A stretch of 5,189 bases of DNA from an uncultured Bacteroidota bacterium (GTDB lineage: Bacteria; Bacteroidota; Bacteroidia; B-17B0; Aurantibacillaceae): assembly GCA_937868675.1 (NCBI GenBank), contig CALMNJ010000393.1:1-5189 (forward strand), in the 5' to 3' direction. The notes under the pieces were generated by a model. The model was not told where the DNA came from. It saw nothing but the letters and a program-made list of their open reading frames with translations, and did not search any database. Each line of letters opens with the position of its first letter. Within the stretch, counting starts at the first letter, position 1. Both the position numbers and the translations under genes were made by a program. Below, one piece after another: positions 1-5,189 of this stretch.

Positions 1-1146
1 CTACATATTTTCTTTCTCTTTCTTCTCGCTTTCGAACCTCGTGCGCATTTCGCTTACCTGTGCGGTAATGTCGGCATTGTAAATGCTGTCCTTGTATCGG
101 TCAAAGATCTCGTAATAATGAAAGGCTTTTTCAAAGTCCTTCTTCATCAGGTAATAGCGTGCAAAAAGTTCTGCCAGATCCTTGTTCTCGTTTTTTATGC
201 TGAGCTGATTTCTCAGGCTTACGATTTTATCCATATAGCGCAGGGCGCTGTCGGGCCGGTTCAGGCGCAGCTCAATGGCGGCGCGGTTGCCTGCCACGGC
301 AAGTTGCAGGCGTTTGTCGTTAAGGGGGGCGGCCGTGGTTTCAGAAGAATCGAGCAGGCGGGATGCTTCAGCGAATTTTTTTTGCTCCATACAGCACAAA
401 GCCATGTTGAGGTAGCTGTAAGCGGCCGAGGCCAGTTCGCCCTGCTGCAGGGCAAGGGTTTTGGAGCGGCCGGCATATTTCATCGCGCTGTCGGTTTGCT
501 TAAGATCCGCATACACATTAAAGAGCCCGTCGCAGGTGTAAACAAGCTCGGCAAATTTTTTTTGTGATGTGTAAATTTTTTCGGCCTTGCGGAAATAAGA
601 GAGCGCGATGTCGTGTAGTTTAAGCGAATGATGAATGTAGCCCAGGTTATTGATGGAAATGCACTCGCCTTCGGGATAGTGGAGCTCGGACTCCTTTTTC
701 TGTCCAATTTCGTAATAGTGCAGGGCTTTTTTGTAATTACCCATCATATAGTATATGGAGCCGATGTTGCTGGTGCTTTTTAAAACGCCCTCGTTGTCGG
801 TAATCCGGGTGCGGATTTCCAGTGCGCGTTCAAAATAGACGAGGGCGGAGTCGAAACGCGATTCATAATAAAAAATAACCCCTCGCGTATGCAGCAGCAT
901 GGCTCTGGCCTTTTGGTTGTTGGGGCCGGTGGCTTGTTTGATGGCCGCATGGTAAATGGAAAGCGCCCGGGCTGTGCTGCCGGTGGTGTAATACTTCAGC
1001 AAAAGAGTGGCCTGCATTTCGAGCCGGAGTCCCTCATTGGTTTCAGCGTTTATTTTTTGTTGTAGTGAGTCAATGTAACGTTGAGGCTGTTGCGCCGGGA
1101 GCGTAAACGCGCAGAACATCACTATTACAACAAACAGTCGCCTCAT
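1..1146 (-). CDS. Secreted TPR-repeat protein, similar to the sensor half of Bacteroidota TPR kinases
   Basis: A 381-residue protein is read from an ATG at 1146..1144. A TTG five codons upstream is also in frame, but the ATG puts Met directly before Arg-Arg and a hydrophobic stretch (about residues 4-17) ending LPAQ, which looks like a signal peptide cleaved near residue 18. About seven TPR-like helix pairs follow, near residues 82-115, 122-155, 162-195, 201-235, 240-270, 284-312 and 323-357, with recurring YYxxG/S and A-L-x-Y-F/Y-x-x-A/G patterns. Such arrays bind proteins and are expected to sit in the periplasm. The C-terminus (363-380) is a charged helix, VSEMRTRFESEKKEKEN. In Bacteroidota TPR histidine kinases and TPR-LuxR proteins a similar helix leads into a transmembrane segment and an output domain. 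Here a TAG stop occupies bases 1-3, so no output domain follows in this frame. It could be a stand-alone protein or a truncated kinase. The YcxB-like gene ends 104 bp upstream on the same strand. TPR assignment is confident; the signalling role is inferred. Confidence 0.88.
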   Translation of the reverse strand: MRRLFVVIVMFCAFTLPAQQPQRYIDSLQQKINAETNEGLRLEMQATLLLKYYTTGSTARALSIYHAAIKQATGPNNQKARAMLLHTRGVIFYYESRFDSALVYFERALEIRTRITDNEGVLKSTSNIGSIYYMMGNYKKALHYYEIGQKKESELHYPEGECISINNLGYIHHSLKLHDIALSYFRKAEKIYTSQKKFAELVYTCDGLFNVYADLKQTDSAMKYAGRSKTLALQQGELASAAYSYLNMALCCMEQKKFAEASRLLDSSETTAAPLNDKRLQLAVAGNRAAIELRLNRPDSALRYMDKIVSLRNQLSIKNENKDLAELFARYYLMKKDFEKAFHYYEIFDRYKDSIYNADITAQVSEMRTRFESEKKEKENM

Positions 1147-1250
1147 GGTATGAGGAAACAAGTTAGTTATTTAATTTGTTAAAACGGACAGGCGTTAAAT
1201 GAGCCGGTTAGCATGAAGCAACGGTGAATGAAGTACCGTGCATAGGCAGG

Positions 1251-1730
1251 TTATTTTATTTTCGAGTTTACCAGGGCGATGAATGCGTTCATTTCCTGTT
1301 CCGAAGAAAACACGCGCCTCGGAACAATGTACGCCATGTTGGTATCAATGTAAAGATAAAGCGCTTTTTTGCCCTGGCCCAGCTCTTTTACCTTGGTCCA
1401 GGCGATGGTTGAACTGCTGTCGCTGGTGTTGCAGGTTATTTCGTTGTCGCCGAATTCCAGATAACGCGAACCCAGAATGGAGCCGTCATCTTTCGGTATC
1501 CTGCTGGTGCGGGAAAGCATGATGTAATAAATCAACACAAATAGGCATACTGAAAAGAGTGTGGAAATAGAGGCGACAACGATGTCAAAATTATCCCGGT
1601 TAAAGAGGTACTGAATTAAAACAACGGCCAAAGCGCCTACGAAAATGGTGCGTTTCAGGTGCGCCTTAAGAAAATGATAAGTGTTGAAGTCAGCGTAATC
1701 CTGCCGAGTGATATCAAACGTGTATTTCAT
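1251..1730 (-). CDS. YcxB-like two-helix membrane protein
   Basis: A 159-residue protein starts at ATG 1730..1728 and stops at TAA. A short polar N-terminus (1-27) is followed by two hydrophobic segments at about 28-43 and 49-72, separated by the polar turn NRDNFD, which suggests a helical hairpin in the inner membrane. The soluble C-terminal part (about 85-159) resembles the YcxB-like C-terminal domain. It has a short strand (YLEFGDNEI), a Ser/Thr stretch followed by IAW and a Lys-rich segment (residues 109-115), a YLYID strand (125-129), the IVPRRVF signature (135-141), and a final helix with EMNAFI. The family's molecular function is unknown to me, and no catalytic residues stand out. The start lies 18 bp after the VOC gene's stop, so the two are probably cotranscribed. 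No Shine-Dalgarno is visible before the ATG, as is usual in Bacteroidota. Family assignment is from the motif pattern and topology only. Confidence 0.85.
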   Translation of the reverse strand: MKYTFDITRQDYADFNTYHFLKAHLKRTIFVGALAVVLIQYLFNRDNFDIVVASISTLFSVCLFVLIYYIMLSRTSRIPKDDGSILGSRYLEFGDNEITCNTSDSSSTIAWTKVKELGQGKKALYLYIDTNMAYIVPRRVFSSEQEMNAFIALVNSKIK

Positions 1731-1748
1731 AACGGACAGTAAAATGGT

Positions 1749-2168
1749 TTAACTGGGCTCCCAAAGCTCAATTTTGTTGCCTTCGGCATCCATAATGTGT
1801 ACAAATTTGCCATAGTCGTAACTGGCAATTTCATCCAGCACGGTAACGCCGTTTTCTTTTAATTGTTTCACAAGCCCTTCAATGTTCTGGACGCGGTAAT
1901 TAATCATGAAGTCTTTTTTGGATGGCGCAAAATACTCACTCCCATTTTTAAAAGGGGTCCATTGCGTGGTGTCTATCTGTTCCGGATTGGTTATGTTTCG
2001 CGATTCAAAACTCGAACCCCAGTCGTTAACCTCAAGGCCGAGGTTTTTCGCGTACCATGCGCGCGTTTCCTTTGGGTTTTCGGTAAAAAAGAAAATGCCG
2101 CCTATGCCTGTAACTTTGGGCACCAGGCCGCCTGCCTGATTTTGTGTTGTTTGTTTTGATTCTTCCAT
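1749..2168 (-). CDS. VOC-superfamily (glyoxalase/dioxygenase fold) protein
   Basis: A 139-residue cytoplasmic protein begins at ATG 2168..2166 after an A-rich leader. The first 18 residues are polar and probably disordered. A single vicinal-oxygen-chelate domain follows, made of two beta-alpha-beta-beta-beta modules. Module 1 has the strand GIGGIFFFTENP (21-32), then the helix and turn ETRAWYAKNLGLEV (34-47) typical of the family. Module 2 has FMINYRV (87-93), the helix IEGLVKQLKENGV (96-108) and the closing DAEGNKIELWEP (127-138). Metal-dependent members usually use a His or Gln on the first strand, a second His or Gln, and a Glu in the final strand. Glu134 fits the last position, but the first strand shows only Ile/Phe and the second offers Asn90, so the classical triad looks incomplete. 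Substrate cannot be predicted; a glyoxalase I reaction is doubtful. It is followed 18 bp later by the YcxB-like gene. Fold assignment is strong, function is open. Confidence 0.92.
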   Translation of the reverse strand: MEESKQTTQNQAGGLVPKVTGIGGIFFFTENPKETRAWYAKNLGLEVNDWGSSFESRNITNPEQIDTTQWTPFKNGSEYFAPSKKDFMINYRVQNIEGLVKQLKENGVTVLDEIASYDYGKFVHIMDAEGNKIELWEPS

Positions 2169-2215
2169 TTTTTAGTTTTTGGTTCAATTGCCTGCTCAAA
2201 CGAGTACATGAAACG

Positions 2216-2223
2216 AAAATATA
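2216..2223 (-). promoter_or_regulatory. Possible -7 box upstream of the VOC gene
   Basis: Read on the minus strand this is TATATTTT, matching the Bacteroidota -7 consensus TAnnTTTG at every fixed position except the final G. It would start transcription roughly 40 nt before the VOC start codon. I see no TTTG or TTG at the expected -33 spacing, and AT-rich DNA makes chance matches likely. The alternative is read-through from the upstream barrel gene, whose stop is 115 bp before the VOC start, with no clear terminator between them. Confidence 0.2.
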
Positions 2224-2283
2224 GAATTTATCCTCAGCTTCATTTTCATTTGTGAACTTAAGTCCCGACCAGTAGGTTAAATG

Positions 2284-3123
2284 CTATCGGCGTTTTTTTC
2301 CCGATCCAAAGTTGTACCCAATCCCGATCTTATACGACAAGGTGTTTATTCTGGCCATGTTGTATTCTATCCCAAGCCTTACAATCGAAATATTGGCCGA
2401 GGCGCCCACCGCACCCTGAAAACCGAAAACGTTTTCGTCTTTCAGATTAACCACATTGCTTTTTTCATGGCCATGTGCAAAACACACCGAGGCATAGGCG
2501 TAAGGCGAAACCGACAGCCAGTTGTAACGGAACCGGATGGTTTTGCTGGCCAGAAGATCAAACCCCGCATTATTAAATGCCACATCGGGTGGACCATAAA
2601 TAGATACATAGCTGGCCCGTGTTGAAAGCGCCCAGTTATAAATGCTGTCGTTTACCAGGTTGTATTGCAATTGCGCGCCATAAAATCCGTAATTGGCGCC
2701 AGGGCTCTGCGTCCAGTAAAGGCCCAGATCCATTTTGCGGTTAAGCCCGGTTCGCAGGCTCAGGCCCGGAAATGCGAGGTGAGGCCCGTCAACCAGCCAG
2801 TGTGTGGAGTCGGGGTGCACAAAGGTGTTGTTCCAGGCGTCTTTCGTTTCGTCAATGCCGGATTGCCATTTAAGCAGCGAAAGTTCCACCTTGCCACGAC
2901 CCATGGGCCGCGCATCGGTAAGAGGCCTGAAGTATGTAACAAGTCCGGCCTCGCGTGTAAATTGTTTCCATGCCGATTGCGTAAGCGATGGATCGAGCTG
3001 AAACGAACATTCTTTCCAGCGTGGGTTCACATGCAAGTGCACATCCGGGTGGTCGTGTGCCCGGACGGTTGTAGTTAAAAGCGTAACGAGACTAAGCGCG
3101 AAGGTTGTTCTGAAATTTTTCAT
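2284..3123 (-). CDS. Outer-membrane beta-barrel protein with His-rich N-terminus
   Basis: A 279-residue protein starts at ATG 3123..3121. An in-frame GTG 18 codons upstream would place a polar tail before the signal peptide, so the ATG is preferred. Residues 1-22 form a typical signal peptide (MKNFRTTF, hydrophobic core, ending VRA). The mature protein opens with HDHPDVHLH (23-31), giving four His in nine residues, then a polar Trp/Pro-rich region to about 115. From about 118 to the end, amphipathic segments with alternating aromatic and small residues are joined by Gly/Asn/Asp turns (for example GANYGFYGAQLQYNL, 142-156, and KIGIGYNF, 265-272), as expected for outer-membrane strands. The last strand is followed by a short basic tail, GSGKKRR. 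It resembles uncharacterised Bacteroidota barrel proteins of similar size; I know of no assigned ligand. His217 and His219 (HGH) add to the His content. It is divergent from the plus-strand gene at 3447. Location is well supported, function unknown. Confidence 0.85.
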   Translation of the reverse strand: MKNFRTTFALSLVTLLTTTVRAHDHPDVHLHVNPRWKECSFQLDPSLTQSAWKQFTREAGLVTYFRPLTDARPMGRGKVELSLLKWQSGIDETKDAWNNTFVHPDSTHWLVDGPHLAFPGLSLRTGLNRKMDLGLYWTQSPGANYGFYGAQLQYNLVNDSIYNWALSTRASYVSIYGPPDVAFNNAGFDLLASKTIRFRYNWLSVSPYAYASVCFAHGHEKSNVVNLKDENVFGFQGAVGASANISIVRLGIEYNMARINTLSYKIGIGYNFGSGKKRR

Positions 3124-3182
3124 TATACGGTGTGTTTTTTTGATTCTATAGGTATGACAACCGGGAGGCGCTTTCACCTATG

Positions 3183-3208
3183 CCTTTGCAATAAATATTT
3201 TACAAAGG
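3183..3208. promoter_or_regulatory. Imperfect 26-bp dyad, possible operator
   Basis: CCTTTG at 3183-3188 is the exact reverse complement of CAAAGG at 3203-3208. Extending to the centre gives 10 of 13 complementary pairs around an AT-rich core (AAATATTT). It lies about 60 bp upstream of the barrel gene's start codon, a plausible place for a dimeric regulator to bind. It is not followed by a T-run, so it is unlikely to be a terminator. No regulator gene is nearby and chance is possible. Confidence 0.22.
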
Positions 3209-3406
3209 GGTTTATCAGCGTCTTGAGGCCTTGAAAATCAGATAAATAGTGATTTCTAAAAAGGGCTTTTTGAGCGGGTAAAAGAGTCAGACCTTTCCCG
3301 GAGACATGAAATAGTTTGTTCGGTGATTTGAACAGGTTGAATACCGCCAAATTTTCTGCAGGACTTCCGCACTTCGTAACGGGATTCAACGCAAGCGGAA
3401 TTAGAT

Positions 3407-3414
3407 TAAATTTG
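3407..3414 (+). promoter_or_regulatory. Bacteroidota-type -7 box for the esterase-like gene
   Basis: TAAATTTG matches the TAnnTTTG -7 consensus of the Bacteroidota primary sigma factor exactly. It lies 32 bp upstream of the ATG at 3447, predicting a leader of about 25 nt. The -33 element is weak: at the usual spacing of about 19 bp there is ATTC (3384-3387), not TTTG. Position and orientation fit the downstream gene, but the start site is not proven. Confidence 0.4.
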
Positions 3415-3446
3415 ATAAGCTTCTTCTTTTTCACGACACATTAACT

Positions 3447-4502
3447 ATGCGCTGCAACGTTTGGTTTATATTTTTCCTCATCCTTAGCAAATGCTGCCTG
3501 GCCCAGTTATTTCCGGTTTACAATTACACCGCCTTTTCTGAAAAGCCTGAATTATTAAATCAGCTAAGGGCAAACCATGTATATTTCCTTGGTGAAGAAC
3601 ATGGCGTAAAAGAAACGGATGTAGCCGAAGCGAGAATGATTGAATTAATAGGGCATTCCAATGCACGTATTTTGCTGGAGGGACCCTACGAACGTAATTT
3701 TGGTTTATACGAGGTTTTTGTTGAGCACGATTCGTCCAACTATCAAATAGAATCCTTTCATCCGTATAAAACAAATTTGTTACGTTTCATATACAACAAC
3801 AATCTGCCGGTTAAAACCATGGATATCGTGATGCTTTCACAATTCCGCTATTTCGCGCTCGAAATAAAAGATCTTTATAAAACAAAGCAATATGGCGAAC
3901 AGGTAAGCAGGGACCTTGAGCTGCTGATAAGTGCATCGGAGAATTACAGATACGGTAAGGCCGACTCGTTGGATCTTTACTTGTTACTGATTGCAGAGTT
4001 CGGAAAACACAAGGCCGAACATGAGGCGGCGCTTGGCAAGCGTTATGGTATGGTGGAAGAATGTTTCGGGGCCTTAAAGGCTGCGGTGATGGCGTATAAA
4101 GAAAAAGACAAGTTGCTCCCGTATCATTCCAACGCCCGCGAAGATTTTATGTTTTCGGTTTTTAGTAAAGAAATAAACCAAAACCCCCAAAGCAAACTAA
4201 TTTCGGTAAACGGGCAGGATCATATTTCACTTGATAGCACAATGATTCCGTTAGACTTTGTGCATAAATCCTGGCGACCGCTTTGCCACAAAATAAAAGC
4301 GGCCTATCCCAACAAAAAGGTGTGTAGTATTTATCTGGTTAAACGAAATCATATCGGATTCTTTAAAAAAGTAAGCCACAAAGATTACAGGAATTTGTAC
4401 AGGCTCACCCGCCGCCACACCACTTACATTGTGCCATTGACCGAGGCAGGAAGCGCGTTTAAGGACTTAAAAAATAAAGTAAACCACATTGTGGTGTATT
4501 GA
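3447..4502 (+). CDS. Secreted erythromycin-esterase/ChaN/TraB-like superfamily protein
   Basis: A 351-residue protein starts at ATG 3447 with a signal peptide (about 1-19, hydrophobic 5-18, predicted cleavage CLA/Q). Lys precedes the Cys pair, so it does not read as a lipobox. The mature part has the motif order of the fold shared by erythromycin esterases, ChaN and TraB/GumN-like proteins: VYFLGEEHG (45-53), the strand and acidic residue ILLEG (75-79), a helix with NAREDFM (229-235) that resembles the R-D/E-x-x-M motif, and SVNGQDHIS (253-261), matching the late G-x-x-H motif. Glu50, His52, Glu78 and His259 are candidate active-site residues by analogy with Ere enzymes. Residues 130-225 are mostly helical. 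Secretion suggests an envelope or extracellular role, so macrolide hydrolysis should not be assumed. The C-terminal 70 residues are basic and lack a sorting domain. It is a single-gene unit with its own likely promoter. Superfamily placement is fairly good; substrate and even hydrolase activity are unknown. Confidence 0.82.
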   Translation: MRCNVWFIFFLILSKCCLAQLFPVYNYTAFSEKPELLNQLRANHVYFLGEEHGVKETDVAEARMIELIGHSNARILLEGPYERNFGLYEVFVEHDSSNYQIESFHPYKTNLLRFIYNNNLPVKTMDIVMLSQFRYFALEIKDLYKTKQYGEQVSRDLELLISASENYRYGKADSLDLYLLLIAEFGKHKAEHEAALGKRYGMVEECFGALKAAVMAYKEKDKLLPYHSNAREDFMFSVFSKEINQNPQSKLISVNGQDHISLDSTMIPLDFVHKSWRPLCHKIKAAYPNKKVCSIYLVKRNHIGFFKKVSHKDYRNLYRLTRRHTTYIVPLTEAGSAFKDLKNKVNHIVVY

Positions 4503-4519
4503 GTGGATTAGCGAAGATG

Positions 4520-4539
4520 TAAACCAGTTACCCGGTTTA
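4520..4539. terminator. Weak hairpin in the convergent gap, possible terminator
   Basis: TAAACC (4520-4525) and GGTTTA (4534-4539) form a 6-bp stem with an 8-nt loop, 17 bp after the plus-strand gene's stop. It lies where a terminator is expected for the esterase-like gene. The stem is short and AT-rich and no T-run follows, so intrinsic termination would be weak. I see no better hairpin in 4503..4648. Confidence 0.25.
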
Positions 4540-4648
4540 AACAATTTCTGTGATTTGCAATACGGGAAAGAAAGGCTTAGTAAGTTCATATAAGAGTTAA
4601 TTAAGAAAAGGGTTTTATTAGTTGGTAAACGTGCGGGTGCTGTATTAA

Positions 4649-5189
4649 CTATTTGATTCCAAGTTTTTCTAAGAAAGAAATAAAATCACGAGGCTTTGTT
4701 TGTTTTAATCTTTCAATAAAACCTTTATCGTTGTGCAATTTGTTTTGCAAAAACAAAGAAATTTGGCGGAAATAGTCCTTGGAGTTTTCTGGTAACTGGT
4801 CAAGCGGTTTATTTATTTCCTTATCAAGAACATAAGCGGTTATTACATTCATTTCTCTTATCCGTGATAATTCTTCTTGGGTATTAGCTAGTTGTTTTTT
4901 CCAGTCATCATAAGCATTTTCCAGAGCCAATGGCTGCCATTCCAATTCTTCAGCTATATACTTTTTGGTGATCTCATTTTTATTCGGGTGATCGCAATAA
5001 GCCCCAATCCAGTTAGTTTCAAACTGTCGAAACGTAGGATCAAGTATTGTTACATTGTCGTCAAGTGTGAGCCAAAAGTGGTCTAAATTCTCATATTTCC
5101 CGGGAGTAAGTTTGTGTTTAATTTGGAGGTGTTCGAATAATAAGGAGAGTGGCTGGCAGGTGGTATAGCAAAAATCTTCTGGGATGGAA
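4649..5189 (-). CDS. Transglutaminase/papain-fold-like cysteine hydrolase, 5' end beyond window
   Basis: The frame ending at TAG 4651..4649 is open to the last base, giving 179 visible residues with the N-terminus missing. A TTG at 4945 could be called as a start but lies mid-protein. Numbering from the first visible codon (5188..5186), the part upstream of it reads as coding: PEDFCYTTCQPLSLLFEHL (3-21), then DHFWLTL (36-42), then VTILDPTFRQF (46-56). The order Cys, then His-x-Trp, then Asp-Pro-Thr is the core of transglutaminase-like and related papain-fold enzymes, with Cys7 or Cys11, His37 and Asp50 as the candidate triad. The C-terminal half (about 82-179) is charged and helical, includes the likely coiled stretch DDWKKQLANTQEELSRIREM, and has no recognised domain. 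No signal peptide can be judged. It converges on the esterase-like gene. GC over 4681..5189 is about 37% by hand count, lower than most of the window. The fold is inferred from three short motifs. Confidence 0.72.
   Translation of the reverse strand, partial: SIPEDFCYTTCQPLSLLFEHLQIKHKLTPGKYENLDHFWLTLDDNVTILDPTFRQFETNWIGAYCDHPNKNEITKKYIAEELEWQPLALENAYDDWKKQLANTQEELSRIREMNVITAYVLDKEINKPLDQLPENSKDYFRQISLFLQNKLHNDKGFIERLKQTKPRDFISFLEKLGIK

Larger units (their letters stand above)
3124..3446. other. Divergent intergenic region with no convincing gene
   Basis: This 323-bp stretch separates the start of the barrel gene (minus) from the start of the esterase-like gene (plus), so it should hold both promoters. 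I see an imperfect dyad at 3183..3208 and a TAnnTTTG box at 3407..3414 facing right. No good -7 box faces left toward the barrel gene. A minus-strand frame with a GTG start (3434 to 3174, 86 codons) is open across most of the region. It lacks an ATG start and recognisable domain features, so I do not call it a gene. Hand-counted GC over 3241..3300 is 40%, lower than in the flanking genes, which fits non-coding DNA. Confidence 0.6.

Noticed and set aside
118..567. 149-codon plus-strand open frame opposite the TPR gene
   Set aside because: It lies antisense within a well-supported TPR gene, and its translation has no domain pattern; the openness follows from the GC-rich coding strand opposite.
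1863..2159. 98-codon plus-strand frame opposite the VOC gene
   Set aside because: It overlaps a confident VOC domain on the other strand and has no signature of its own.
2256..2263. Perfect 8-bp palindrome ACTTAAGT between the barrel and VOC genes
   Set aside because: It is too short and has no longer symmetry or T-run; such palindromes are common by chance.
2281..3078. Two plus-strand open frames (114 and 137 codons) opposite the barrel gene
   Set aside because: Both are antisense to a protein with a clear signal peptide and beta-barrel strands, and neither has recognisable features.
3124..3177. GTG start 18 codons upstream for the barrel protein
   Set aside because: It would put a polar, Lys/His-containing stretch before the signal peptide; the ATG at 3123 gives a normal signal sequence.
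4892..5086. 64-codon plus-strand hydrophobic frame
   Set aside because: It is antisense to the right-edge hydrolase-like gene, whose motifs explain this stretch; its hydrophobic look is a by-product of the opposite strand's charged codons.
1..5189. CRISPR array, tRNA, rRNA, insertion sequence or phage genes
   Set aside because: I saw no regularly spaced repeats, cloverleaf-like segments, transposase or phage motifs, or terminal inverted repeats when reading both strands.

Overview
The window looks like chromosomal DNA from a member of the Bacteroidota. The signs are a secreted TPR protein of the type that precedes sensor kinases in this phylum, a YcxB-like membrane protein, an outer-membrane beta-barrel protein ending in an aromatic strand, A-rich leaders with no clear Shine-Dalgarno before any start, and one good match to the phylum's TAnnTTTG -7 promoter box. 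I cannot place it below phylum level from sequence alone.

Layout. On the minus strand, from right to left, lie a beta-barrel protein (2284..3123), a VOC/glyoxalase-fold protein (1749..2168), a YcxB-like two-helix membrane protein (1251..1730) and a TPR protein (1..1146). The VOC and YcxB genes are 18 bp apart and probably form an operon. The other two gaps are about 104 and 115 bp. A 323-bp divergent intergenic region (3124..3446) separates this block from a plus-strand gene (3447..4502) for a secreted protein with the motif order of the erythromycin-esterase/ChaN/TraB-like superfamily. That gene faces a minus-strand gene at the right edge (4649..5189) across a 146-bp convergent gap.

The right-edge gene continues past the window and has no stop in its frame up to the last base. 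Its visible N-terminal half, which lies upstream of any internal start, carries a Cys ... His-x-Trp ... Asp-Pro-Thr pattern like a transglutaminase or papain-fold cysteine hydrolase. A caller that requires an internal start would report only the C-terminal tail and miss the informative half.

I see no obvious multi-gene defence or mobile system. The genes look like cell-envelope and housekeeping accessory genes without one shared pathway. The points most worth following up are the right-edge hydrolase, the TPR protein ending where kinase proteins usually continue, the His-rich mature N-terminus of the barrel protein, the secreted esterase-like protein, and the fall in GC content at the right end.
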